A stretch of 64,000 nt of DNA, taken from contig NZ_CANLDD010000013.1 in assembly GCF_947489355.1 (NCBI RefSeq), forward strand, positions 1 to 64,000, written 5' to 3'. This document shows positions 29,792-38,206 of this stretch, one piece after another. Made by a program: the position numbers and the translations under genes. Within the stretch, counting starts at the first letter, position 1; each line of letters opens with the position of its first letter. Below the pieces are notes generated by a model. It searched no databases. It saw nothing but the letters and a program-made list of their open reading frames with translations, and was not told the origin of the DNA. This DNA is from an uncultured Microbulbifer sp. Its GTDB lineage: Bacteria > Pseudomonadota > Gammaproteobacteria > Pseudomonadales > Cellvibrionaceae.

Positions 29792-29995
29792 AAGCAATGA
29801 CTGGGGCTCTTCTACTATATTCTGATCCAGACACCTCAGGGCTGACCCGCCAGGGCAGGGTCGTATCACTGCTGGCAGTCAGCGGGTGCCAGACCCTGCA
29901 ATAAATAACTGCGTGCAGTTGCTTTGGCTTCAAGGGGTGGCGAATACACAGGCCACGAAACCGCAGTTTGATGGCTGCATTCGCCAAGCCTGGGA

Positions 29996-30871
29996 TCAGC
30001 CCTCCGAACCCTTACGTTCTGCCTCTAACTGGGCTTGAAGTTTCCTCTCTGCCTTATCTGCATAGTGCTTGCAGCTAAGCGGTGTTTTCTGTGTAGCGGT
30101 GTTCTCAAATAACCAGCCACTGGCTGCTGGGTGGGGCGTGATCAGCAGTTCGCAGGGCAGGTTGCGCACGCGCTCGAAGCTGGTTTGGTAGTCCTGCACA
30201 ATATCGGGATAGCGGCTATTGTTAATCAATTGATAACCCGGCGCACTCAGGCTGTCCACATAGGCGAGTTGTGTTTTATTACCATCGACAATATCCTGCC
30301 AAGTCCAGGCCATGCTGCCCGGGGTATGGCCCGGAATAAAGTGTACGCGCAGATGCAGATTGCCCAAAGCGACTTCCTCGCCATGATGCAGTATGCGATC
30401 GGCTTGGATGGGCGAATACAATATCCCATCTCCGAAGTGGATATCATTAGCGCCACCGCGGGCCATCAGGAGTGCGGATTCTGCATTGGTAGCGATTCGG
30501 GCACCTGTTGCACGTTGCACAGCCGCCAGGGAGCCGACGTGATCGGCATGGGCGTGGCTGTGCAGTATCAGTTTCAGGTCGGCGGGCTGTAGCCCGAGTA
30601 CCCCCAGGTTTGCGAGCAGGTGATCCGCTGTTTGCGCCATACCCCCATCGATCAAAATCGCCCCTTCACGGCCTGTGAGTAGCAGAGCGGTAATACCCTC
30701 TGTACCGATTTGCCAGGTATTTGCGGCAATCCGCAGGGGTGTCACCGGCTGTCGCCAGGACTTTGGCACCTTGTAGGCTTCCAATTGTGGCAGTGGGTCC
30801 AGCTCTGTTGCCGAGGTTATCCCGGCAAGTAATACTGGCAGAGCTGCGGCAGTGATTGTGCTGAAATGCAT
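29996..30871 (-). CDS. Subclass B3-like metallo-beta-lactamase
   Basis: A 291-residue exported MBL-fold hydrolase with a signal peptide ending near residue 22. Metal ligands are visible: His106, His108, Asp110 and His111 in HSHAHADH, His181 in GHTPG and His246 in TPHP. The segment YVDSLSAPGY provides a serine (about 207) at the position where B3 enzymes replace the B1/B2 cysteine ligand. This pattern fits a B3 beta-lactamase, as reported from related marine bacteria such as Simiduia. Other MBL hydrolases share the fold, so substrate range must be tested. It is convergent with metF and has its own promoter region of 308 bp, shared with the divergent GNAT gene. Confidence 0.78.
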   Translation of the reverse strand: MHFSTITAAALPVLLAGITSATELDPLPQLEAYKVPKSWRQPVTPLRIAANTWQIGTEGITALLLTGREGAILIDGGMAQTADHLLANLGVLGLQPADLKLILHSHAHADHVGSLAAVQRATGARIATNAESALLMARGGANDIHFGDGILYSPIQADRILHHGEEVALGNLHLRVHFIPGHTPGSMAWTWQDIVDGNKTQLAYVDSLSAPGYQLINNSRYPDIVQDYQTSFERVRNLPCELLITPHPAASGWLFENTATQKTPLSCKHYADKAERKLQAQLEAERKGSEG

Positions 30872-31179
30872 TGAATTGACTCGTTTTATCTTTTACCAGG
30901 TGCTTGAAATGAAGTAATTATCGACTGAATTTTCACTGCCCACAACCCGCTGCCCCTGGCACACGGTAGGCGCTATTTCTACCGAATTGCGTAAAAAAGC
31001 TTCAGCCTGATGATTTACACTTTGCTCTTCCTCAATAAGTGCAGTCTATGTTATTTATCGTTATCACCCTAAAAATATTCAATAAGTTACTCAACCATTG
31101 TCAGCAAGCTGGCTGGGTTGCTAAAAACGTCGCTACACAACAACGCAGCCGGTAATAAAGGCATGGGAATTCTCTACCG

Positions 31180-31650
31180 ATGATCTATGGAACTACAATC
31201 AGGCCGCTTTATGAGAGAAAGGAAGACATACCTCAGTTAGGGGCACTCTTTGAAAGTGAATGGCCTGCGTACTATGGGGAATCTGGCCCAGGCGATGCGT
31301 TAGCTGATGTACAAAGCTACGCCGGAAAGAAGGCATTGCCGATTGGCCTGGTGGCCTATGTTAACGGTATGCTGAGTGGGTTTATGGCCTTGAAGTATGA
31401 ATCGATAGAAATTCGACCAGAATTAGGCCCCTGGGCGGCAGCAGGCTATGTTGTTCCTAATATGCGTGGCCGTGGACTTGGTGCACAGTTATTGGCAAGT
31501 ATTGAGAATACGGCTGCAAATCTCGGGGTATCCAAAATTTATTCAGGCACAAGCAAAGCACACAATTTGTTGCTTCGTGCTGGTTGGGTCAAGAAGGAGG
31601 TGGTGGCCTATGGTGGAGAGGTTGTCACCATCTACAGAAAAAAACTCTAA
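31180..31650 (+). CDS. GNAT-family N-acetyltransferase
   Basis: A 156-residue GNAT-fold protein. The acetyl-CoA-binding motif A is seen in GYVVPNMRGRGLGAQLL (around residues 88-104), and the C-terminal beta-strand motif B region (KAHNLLLRAGWVKKE) follows. The substrate is unknown. The 308 bp before it, shared with the divergent MBL gene, are AT-rich and contain no recognisable gene. A repeat element begins about 45 bp behind its stop codon. Confidence 0.8.
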   Translation: MIYGTTIRPLYERKEDIPQLGALFESEWPAYYGESGPGDALADVQSYAGKKALPIGLVAYVNGMLSGFMALKYESIEIRPELGPWAAAGYVVPNMRGRGLGAQLLASIENTAANLGVSKIYSGTSKAHNLLLRAGWVKKEVVAYGGEVVTIYRKKL

Positions 31651-31696
31651 TAAATCTATCAACGTGGAGACCCTTTCCATTGTTTTTATTTTGTAC

Positions 31697-31832
31697 TTAC
31701 TAACAAGGCGGAAGGGAAGAATACTCTTATCTCGGGGCCGTATGAGGCATGGACGCCGACTACGAGCGTACAGGGAGGTATTTACAGCGTGTCCCGAGAG
31801 GAGGGTATTCTTTGCTTCCGACCCGGTAGTAA
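31697..31832 (+). repeat. Full copy (A) of a dispersed palindromic element
   Basis: An element of about 136 bp with imperfect inverted ends of about 40 bp, of which I count 31 matches. Left end TTACTAAC, then GGAAG and AGAATACTC; right end GAGGGTATTC, then TTCCG and CCCGGTAGTAA. The core contains GGCATGGACGCC and the pair GAGCGTACA / TATTTACAGCGT, each able to fold. It sits behind the GNAT gene. Other copies are at 52950-53080 (full), 32194-32278 (inverted, one end missing) and 21690-21732 (partial). Confidence 0.85.
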
Positions 31833-31874
31833 TTAGCACAAAATAAAATCACCTACATTTCACCGGTTCTAGTG

Positions 31875-32077
31875 ATGTTTAAGGCCAATATGAAGACTGC
31901 CATTAATAATACGTTTTTCTTAGGGGGGCGATTCTTGCAGGGGTCATCGCATGGGTTTGGGTTGAGACTGTAAAAAACAATGGGCTAATCGTAATTACAA
32001 ATATTCCAGTCACATCAGCCAATCGCGGTTTCTTCGACGTTCTCAATGACTATCGTCAGGACCACAAAAATTCATAA
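31875..32077 (+). pseudogene. Small membrane protein gene interrupted by a frameshift in a G tract
   Basis: A reading frame starting MFKANMKTAINNTFFL runs to a run of six G at 31923-31928. After a one-base shift it continues GAILAGVIAWVWVETVKNN and stays open to a TAA at 32075. With seven Gs the frame would be continuous at about 67 codons, with one hydrophobic helix and a polar tail. It could be an inactivated gene, a phase-variable gene or a sequencing error in the homopolymer. No family was recognised. Confidence 0.5.
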
Positions 32078-32193
32078 AAGTATATGTGACCGAAAAGGGT
32101 ATACCTTCCATGTATTTCTGAATCAGCATTGAAGGGTGAATTCAAGGCGTTTTCTCCAAAACATTTGCATATCTGTGGCACAGGAATACGTAT

Positions 32194-32278
32194 ACTACTG
32201 GGCCGGAAGGAAAGAATACCCCTCTCCCAGGACACGCTGTGAATACATCCTTATACGCTCGGGATCGGCATCCATAGG
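32194..32278 (-). repeat. Truncated inverted copy (C) of the dispersed element
   Basis: Read on the minus strand, this stretch matches the core and right end of copies A and B: GGATGCCGAT, GAGCGTAT, GTATTCACAGCGTGTCC, GGGTATTCTTTCCTTCCG and CAGTAGTA. The other inverted end is missing. It lies about 360 bp from copy A, in opposite orientation, within the degenerate region. Confidence 0.8.
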
Positions 32279-32448
32279 CACAACAGGTATTATGCTATGG
32301 CCATGCGCTGCACACAAAAACAGCGTGGGATTTTGGTCAATCGTATTCTGCTCGGGGAACTAAACTTGGTGTCGCCTAAAACTTCACCTTGATTGTATTG
32401 CTTGCAGAAAGCGATTAGGGTAGGTCTGCTGCCATAGTGCCCAGCCGT

Positions 32449-32712
32449 TTAACCGGCGCAAGCAAAGAAAAAACAGATAAAAAACAGCGCAACGACCAGT
32501 ATTCCGCTCACGAGGCGCCCTGTAACGGGAGCACTCGCGGGAAACCCAAACGTAAAATAATCATACAAACAAGGACCGCATCATGACCGCGTAAATGAGA
32601 GAAAAACGCCACCTCCCAGTGCGCCAAACACCGAGAGATGGCTAACCCCAATAGATAACAGGATATCTAGCGAGGCTGTCTTGAATGATACGCCATACAC
32701 TCGTTCGTCTTC
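32449..32712 (-). pseudogene. Remnant of a membrane protein gene, one in-frame stop
   Basis: On the minus strand a frame with strongly hydrophobic, protein-like sequence (SLDILLSIGVSHLSVFGALG, then a TGA, then LVSGILVVALFFICFFFAC) ends at a TAA at 32449. One internal stop breaks it and no credible start is visible. It looks like a decayed polytopic membrane protein. The family was not recognised. Confidence 0.35.
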
Positions 32713-32964
32713 AATAAACGTCTCCCTGAAGGCGAATTTTACGGGTCACTTCTGCCCCAGGCGGCGGAGTGTGCTGTGGCGTTCCGTGATGATTGGTGTG
32801 GTCTTTTACTTCATCCGCGCACCGCCTCTCTGGCTGCGCACCCTTTGTGCAAGTTTCCCTTTTCTTTTCCCCACAAGGACTGCGCCTGCGACGAGAGAAA
32901 CGGCGCAAAGCGATGTTCTTTTTTTGCGCCTTTCCGCCACAGGCGACTCAAGGAGCCAATAAAG

Positions 32965-33210
32965 ATGCCTATATTACCCTGTCGATTGTTTCAGCCACTG
33001 GACCTGGGCGGGTATTTTATTATCACGCCGGTCGCCATCAGGGATAACGCTGTGGATCTGCACATTGCGCCCGGCAGAGGCAACCGGGTGATGCGGGCCG
33101 TGCGTTTACTGCAACTGTTGGAAGAGGCCTGGGCGCTGGAGGAGGACCCAACCGATCAGCCCCCAGCCATCCTCAGGCCGTTCAAGCACCGCCCCAAGAA
33201 GAAAACGTAG
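32965..33210 (+). CDS. Small basic-tailed hypothetical protein
   Basis: An 81-residue ORF with a good ribosome-binding site (AAGGAG, about 9 bp before the ATG). The protein begins MPILPCRLFQPLDLGGYFII, has a helical middle (RAVRLLQLLEEAWALEED) and ends in a basic stretch HRPKKKT. Its GC content is higher than the surrounding degenerate DNA, suggesting selection or recent arrival. I do not recognise the family. It might belong to a mobile element, but nothing in the sequence proves this. Confidence 0.5.
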   Translation: MPILPCRLFQPLDLGGYFIITPVAIRDNAVDLHIAPGRGNRVMRAVRLLQLLEEAWALEEDPTDQPPAILRPFKHRPKKKT

Positions 33211-33297
33211 CGCTGAAAGGCAGAGCGGGTGGATCGAAAGTCTGTGCAACCCAGAGCAGCACCGTAAACGCTTACCTTCTTGTACAGTCACTATAGG

Positions 33298-33470
33298 GAG
33301 GTAAGCGCAGTCAAGACGGCAAGACAGTGACCTTCCGCTCCGTCTTGGTGCCGCCGCAGATACGCAAGACTCGATCACTGCAGTCAGCGCTGCCCTGGCT
33401 GTACCGGAAAAGTGTATCAACGGGCGAGAGGGAAGACGCCCTGGCGGTACGCCTATCTGGACAGTGGTGC
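33298..33470 (+). mobile_element. Remnant of an IS256-family transposase
   Basis: The translation VTFRSVLVPPQIRKTRSLQS, followed by ALPWLYRKSVSTGEREDALAV, resembles the N-terminal part of IS256-family transposases, in which a PPYLRRTKS-like motif precedes LYLKGISTGDFSEAL. The similarity then ends abruptly and no DDE catalytic domain is present. It is therefore a dead fragment. The similarity call is by eye. Confidence 0.55.
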
Positions 33471-33757
33471 AGTTTTACAGGCAATAGGATCAGATACGAG
33501 TCGGCATTTCGATCACTGTGACCGTTATTTTAGCAGTGAAGACTTATTCCTCCTAAAAGCCAATATATACAACGGGTTACATTTATGGGTGAGTTTTGGG
33601 ATACTGGTCGTAGTGATCATTATTCCAGATGGTTCGATAGTGCTAAATTATCGTATCTGATTGATTCACAGCATTTTTTTAATAGTTTGGCGTGAAAAAA
33701 GTCCATAAATACTGGTCATGGTGATCAGTATACAAATGTTAAGCATCAGAGAGTGTT

Positions 33758-34126
33758 ATGGTTCAGGCTGTTGATCTATTAATGCTAATTCTTATCTATG
33801 GTAGTTCTGCTTATTTATCCTATAGGTATTCTTTTCGCGGCATGCTCGCGGGGATTACTACTGTTTGTCTTGGAGGTATTATTTCAATGAAGGTGTTAAT
33901 GCTTTTAGATCCGAGCTACAGCCCTGGGGTACTGGGGGCCGCTAAATTCCTATTGGGAGGAGTGGTAGGTTTGCTATGGTGTGCGTCTTTTCATGTAACA
34001 AATATTGCGCTATATAAACTAAGCAGGCGTAGGGGCATTATGCTTAACAAAGCCAAGCTCGATCGCCAGCAAAGCTGGTTCGACCTACATTCCGCACCTT
34101 CGCCACTATATTTCGGCCGCTGCTAA
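33758..34126 (+). CDS. Hypothetical membrane protein
   Basis: A 122-residue protein with three likely membrane segments (about residues 3-22, 30-50 and 62-85), followed by a basic cytoplasmic tail (YKLSRRRG). The C-terminal 30 residues are polar and may have been extended by a 3' deletion or frameshift. GAGAG stands before the ATG. No family was recognised. It is in the same orientation as the neighbouring small genes in this AT-rich islet, and nothing links it functionally to them. Confidence 0.5.
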   Translation: MVQAVDLLMLILIYGSSAYLSYRYSFRGMLAGITTVCLGGIISMKVLMLLDPSYSPGVLGAAKFLLGGVVGLLWCASFHVTNIALYKLSRRRGIMLNKAKLDRQQSWFDLHSAPSPLYFGRC

Positions 34127-34151
34127 TGGCATTAAACATATCGAGGCAATC

Positions 34152-34572
34152 ATGAAATATTTAATAATTTTAGCTGGAGTCGTCTTGATTCAAAGATGTG
34201 TTACAAAATAGCAAAAAACCAACGACTGAGAATTCAAAGGCGGTTATTTTGAGAAAAAGATAGCTGCAGATCTATACAGAGTTACTGGAAAAACTGATGT
34301 AAAGAGTTGGTCGAACTATTCTGACGCTAGGCGAATCTTTTTTCAAAAGGGGTGGCGAACTTTGTCCAAACAAAGGCTATATTCTAATTGACCAAAGAGA
34401 AAGCTCACTAAGAGATGAACCTTTTGGTAGTGCAGCCACCTCAGTTTTAGAATTGCATATTCCAATCAGAGGACCCGGTATGACAGTTGCCACAGTAGAA
34501 TGCGAAATTTTGTGCAAAGAGAGTGAATTTACACCCGAAGAAGCTAAGCGGTTAGTTGAAAATAATATTTAA
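34152..34572 (+). pseudogene. Decayed small lipoprotein gene with two frameshifts
   Basis: The frame opens MKYLIILAGVVLIQRC, a lipoprotein-like signal, and stops after 19 codons. A second frame from about 34240 reads GGYFEKKIAADLYRVTGKTD and continues to about 34350. A third reads GELCPNKGYILIDQRESSL through EEAKRLVENNI to the TAA at 34570. Together they would make one exported protein of about 130 residues. Protein-like composition in successive frames supports one ancestral gene broken by indels. No family was recognised. Confidence 0.5.
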
Positions 34573-34856
34573 CAAAATGTTGAGTTTGTTCGCCTGCCGC
34601 CTGGCCGAGTGCCGGAACTCCGGCGAAATCACCATCACCAACGGCGGTGCCATGATGAGCAGTATTGTGGGGGTGAACCGATGACCTGCAAAACCAACGA
34701 GCAAGCTCAGTTGTTTGCTATTTTCAGTAAAGACTTTGGAGAATTGACGTAGAATTGATTTCGATATAGCAATCAGGATAATATTAGACACGATGATAAC
34801 TATATAAATGTTATGTTTAAGGCCAAAATCGAGGAGTCGTTGTCGGAAATATCTAT

Positions 34857-35081
34857 ATGAAGAAATGGATTTTGAGCTTAATTACATTCGTTATTTCTTT
34901 AGTGTTGTGTGCAGCTATAGGGTTCTTTACTGTACTATTTTTAGCTGGTCCCCACTCAAGTATTCTTCCAGCATGGTCTGAGAAAATCGTGTTAATATTA
35001 GGTTGGGTATTCGTGGTTAGTGTTCCAACCATATTAGCGAAAAAGGTCTATATCAAACATCTGTGTCAATCAAGAGAATAA
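34857..35081 (+). CDS. Small hypothetical membrane protein
   Basis: A 74-residue protein with two predicted membrane helices (residues 5-30 and 43-62) separated by a short loop containing GPHSSILPAWSEK, and a basic tail. The start overlaps the stop of a 15-codon reading frame (34813-34860) by ATGA, suggesting coupling. There is no clear ribosome-binding site, and the family is unknown. Confidence 0.45.
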   Translation: MKKWILSLITFVISLVLCAAIGFFTVLFLAGPHSSILPAWSEKIVLILGWVFVVSVPTILAKKVYIKHLCQSRE

Positions 35082-35228
35082 CAAGTTAAGGCTGTCTGAT
35101 TACTTCGTGATTGCAGTTTTGGATGTTGGTGCGTTAAGTTGCACTTGGCTCTTCTTGCGGGAGTGTAAGTAGACGGAATAAACATAGACGGTAATCCCCC
35201 CATTTTTACCCGCAGCCAAAAGTAGAGG

Positions 35229-35550
35229 TTAAGCCACCATCAGTGATGGTTTACCGCCATTTGCTTTGTGTGGCCGTCGGTGATTGTAAAACCATAACCA
35301 TTCAGTTGCATAATCCTGAACCTCCTCAAGGCTGCCGAAGAGGTGTTTGCTGAGCCAACTATACCGAATGGTTCTGTTGGCTCGCTCGATATAAGCATTT
35401 TGTTGTGGTTTGCCTGGCTGGATGTACTCGATCCGTATTCGCCGCTTTTTCGCCCATGCTACAAACTCATGACTGATGAACTCAGGGCCATTATCACAGC
35501 GGATAATGCTGGGCTTGCCCCGCCATTCAAATAGTAGGAGGCCATATTTT
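35229..35550 (-). mobile_element. C-terminal remnant of an IS3-family transposase (OrfB)
   Basis: The minus-strand frame ends at a TAA at 35229. It contains the DDE/integrase-core signatures IIRCDNGPEF, IQPGKPQQNAYIERANRT and TEWLWFYNHRRPH, diagnostic of IS3-family OrfB. Only about 105 C-terminal residues remain; the sequence upstream of 35550 diverges, and orfA and the first catalytic Asp are lost. The element is dead. A stretch at about 35190-35225 (CCCCCATTTTTACCC) may be its original terminal repeat. Confidence 0.8.
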
Positions 35551-35793
35551 TACCCTGCACGCCGGAACGGCAGAACCCTGTCGAGTCTCACCGCCAGAGG
35601 CGGTGGTTTACTTCTTGATTAATTATCGATTGGATTGAAATCACTGATGATGACTGCAATTTTGCTTCCACCAATGTACTTCTACCTTGTCCCCAAAGTG
35701 CATCAATTGCTTAGCCGGCTATAAATTAGCCAGACCAATCATTTGCATACATTCTTTATTCGGCAGTTTTCCTAATTTACCAATAACAGTGCG
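35551..35793. other. Gene-free stretch between the IS3 remnant and trmB
   Basis: No supported gene. A short inverted repeat (ACCGCC / GGCGGT, 35590-35604) and AT-rich sequence are all I see. It marks the end of the degenerate islet. Confidence 0.5.
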
Positions 35794-36552
35794 TTATCCA
35801 TGCTCGGAGGACTTTTTCCGGGCGGGAATAGCGCCGGGCAGGCGCCGGTAAAGCAGGTCCCATACCCCGTGCCCAAGGCGCTGGCCGCGGCGCTCAAACT
35901 TTGTTTGCGGGCGCCACTGGGGGCGTTCCACAGTGCCCCCATCGGCGGCGGTGTTTTCCAGCGGGTGCGCCGCCTGCAATACCGCCTGCATATGCTCGGC
36001 GTAATTCTGCCAGTCCGTCGCCATATGCAGCTGGCCACCGGTCTTGAGTTTGTTGCAGATTAAGTGCACAAACTCCGGCTGCACAATACGGCGCTTGTGG
36101 TGCTTTTTCTTGTGCCAGGGGTCGGGGAAATACAGCTGGAACCGATCCAGGCTGCCATTAAGGATACAATCGTTCAAAACATCCAGGGCATCGGCCATAT
36201 ACACACGCAGGTTCTTTACGCCGGCCTTGCCGGCGTTGTTGATCAACCTTCCGACGCCAGGCGGGTGTACTTCAATGCCGATAAAATCCTTTTCAGGCTC
36301 TGCCTGCGCCATCGCCAGCAGGGAGTCCCCCATGCCGAAGCCGATCTCCAAAACCAGCGGGGCCCCGCGGCCAAAAACCGCACGGGCATTGGGTGGACCA
36401 TCGAACAGGGACAGTCCGTACTGGCCCCAGTAAGTATCGAAAGCACGGCGCTGCCCCTCTGTGATACGCCCTGCGCGCATCACGTAGCTGCGAATGGACT
36501 TTTTTTTGTACTCGGTGCGGTAGGAAAAAGCTTCCGCGAATTCGTCTTGCAT
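35794..36552 (-). CDS. trmB: tRNA (guanine-N7)-methyltransferase
   Basis: A 252-residue SAM-dependent enzyme that makes m7G46 in tRNA. Motif I is [12 protein letters not shown], and the family signature [21 protein letters not shown] is intact. The start [19 protein letters not shown] is reasonable; an internal ATG before RAGRITEGQ would give a shorter form. It returns to core synteny after the decayed islet. Confidence 0.96.
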   Translation of the reverse strand: MQDEFAEAFSYRTEYKKKSIRSYVMRAGRITEGQRRAFDTYWGQYGLSLFDGPPNARAVFGRGAPLVLEIGFGMGDSLLAMAQAEPEKDFIGIEVHPPGVGRLINNAGKAGVKNLRVYMADALDVLNDCILNGSLDRFQLYFPDPWHKKKHHKRRIVQPEFVHLICNKLKTGGQLHMATDWQNYAEHMQAVLQAAHPLENTAADGGTVERPQWRPQTKFERRGQRLGHGVWDLLYRRLPGAIPARKKSSEHG

Positions 36553-36640
36553 GACTTACAACCTCTGATGCGAAACGGTATTCACTGACCGGGACGGTGC
36601 CGGGCCATCGACAACCCAAAGTGCAGGCAGCCACCCGAAC

Positions 36641-37018
36641 CTATTTGGAAAAGTTAACGGCGGCGGCAAAAAGCGCCATCCAGCCGGCAATCATCAGCAC
36701 ACCCCCAAGCGGGGTTACCGGCCCCAGCCAGCGCGGCCCGCCAAGCGCGAGCGTATAGAGACTGCCGGAAAAAAACACCACGCCAGCGATAAAAAGCGCA
36801 CCGCTCAGTGACAGCGACAGGCGCTCGCCCCAGCTCTGCATCAACAGCGCAACGCCGAACAGGGCCAGGGTGTGGATCATCTGGTACTGCACCCCGGTCT
36901 TAAAAGCCTCCAGCAGGCTTTCCGTCACCTTGTCGCGCAGCCCGTGCGCCGCAAATGCGCCAAGCGCAACGCCACTGGCACCAAACAGGGCAGCGAGCAA
37001 AAAGTACAGCTTGGCCAT
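36641..37018 (-). CDS. DUF423-family membrane protein (YgdD-like)
   Basis: A 125-residue inner-membrane protein with four predicted helices. The N-terminal segment GASGVALGAFAAHGLRDK and the central FKTGVQYQMIHTLALF are the DUF423 signature. The role is unknown. It lies between trmB and rpoH on the same strand; the rpoH terminator insulates it from rpoH. Confidence 0.9.
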   Translation of the reverse strand: MAKLYFLLAALFGASGVALGAFAAHGLRDKVTESLLEAFKTGVQYQMIHTLALFGVALLMQSWGERLSLSLSGALFIAGVVFFSGSLYTLALGGPRWLGPVTPLGGVLMIAGWMALFAAAVNFSK

Positions 37019-37078
37019 TGCCTTCCTCCTAACTATTGCCCTCCCCCAAGGGCAGAGGGAAAGGGCAATTGCGCAAAC

Positions 37079-37105
37079 AAAAAAACCGCGCTACAGCGCG
37101 GTTTT
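37079..37105 (-). terminator. Intrinsic terminator of rpoH
   Basis: On the minus strand AAAACCGCGC and GCGCGGTTTTTTT form a 10-bp stem around a TGTA loop, with a T-run behind. It begins about 25 bp after the rpoH stop. Confidence 0.88.
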
Positions 37106-37129
37106 CCCTTGATCGGTCAATGCGCGGGC

Positions 37130-37984
37130 TCAGGCCTCCATTGCCGTGCGCACTTTTTTCATGGCGTTCTTTTCCAACTGGCGGATACGCTCGGCGGAGA
37201 CACCATACTTCCCTGCCAATTCATGCAGGGTGGACTTTTCCTCGCTCAGCCAGCGTGCCTGGAGAATATCGCGGCTGCGCTCATCCAACTGCTCTAGGGC
37301 ACTGTTCAGACTGGTGAGGCTGGTGGCCTGCCAATTGTCACGCTCCAGTTGGGCCGCCGGATCGAAACTGCGATCCTCCAGATAGTGTGCCGGTGCCTGC
37401 CAGGCGGTGTCATCGTCGTCATCGACACCCGCGTCAAAAGCGGCATCATATGCGGCTAGGCGTCCTTCCATTTCGTGAACCTGGGTAACGTCCACATTCA
37501 AGTCCTTGGCCACGGCTTTGGCTTCGTCATTGCTGAGCCAGGCCAGCCGCTTTTTCTGTCCGCGCAGGTTAAAGAACAATTTGCGCTGCGCCTTGGTGGT
37601 GGCGATCTTCACGATGCGCCAGTTGCGCAGGATAAATTCATGGATCTCGGCCTTGATCCAGTGAACCGCAAAGGACACCAGGCGCACCCCTTTTTCGGGG
37701 TTAAAGCGCTTCACGGCCTTCATCAGTCCGACATTGCCCTCCTGCACCAGATCGGCCTGGTTGAGGCCATAACCGGAATAGGATTTGGCGATATGCACGA
37801 CAAAACGCAGGTGTGACATCACCAGCTGGCGTGCTGCATCGAGATCTTCCCGATAGTAAAGGTCTTCTGCCAGGCGCTTTTCCTCTTCTGCGGACAGGAC
37901 ATCAAAGCCACTGACCGTCTGGATATAAGCTCCCAGGTTGGCGCCCGGAGACAGCGTATGCACTGGCTGTAGGCTGGTTGCCAT
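37130..37984 (-). CDS. rpoH: RNA polymerase sigma-32 factor
   Basis: The heat-shock sigma factor, 284 residues. Region 2 ([13 protein letters not shown] through [20 protein letters not shown]) and region 4 ([23 protein letters not shown]) are intact. The RpoH box, a sigma-32-specific segment, is seen in [13 protein letters not shown]. It controls chaperones and proteases. It lies downstream of ftsX, as in E. coli, here separated by 222 bp that may carry its own promoter. Confidence 0.97.
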   Translation of the reverse strand: MATSLQPVHTLSPGANLGAYIQTVSGFDVLSAEEEKRLAEDLYYREDLDAARQLVMSHLRFVVHIAKSYSGYGLNQADLVQEGNVGLMKAVKRFNPEKGVRLVSFAVHWIKAEIHEFILRNWRIVKIATTKAQRKLFFNLRGQKKRLAWLSNDEAKAVAKDLNVDVTQVHEMEGRLAAYDAAFDAGVDDDDDTAWQAPAHYLEDRSFDPAAQLERDNWQATSLTSLNSALEQLDERSRDILQARWLSEEKSTLHELAGKYGVSAERIRQLEKNAMKKVRTAMEA

Positions 37985-38206
37985 TCAGGTCTCTCCTCTC
38001 ATTATTCGTCGGCCGGTTCCACCGACCCCTGCCCTCGGACACAGAATCCGCTGACAAGCTGGCCCAGTGTAGCATTTGCACCGGCAGATAAGAAAGCCCG
38101 CCGACACACGCCGTATTCCGGTGTATTGTGGTCAGTTAGAGAACCGGCTGGCGCCACAGGTTCCCTGCGCCGGGGCGGCTTTACGCTTCTTGATATAACC
38201 AAACAG

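Noticed and set aside
34566-34720. Possible integron attC site after the broken lipoprotein gene
   Set aside because: ATTTAAC resembles one core site and imperfect arms exist, but no matching GTTRRRY site closes it, and neighbouring genes show no such sites.
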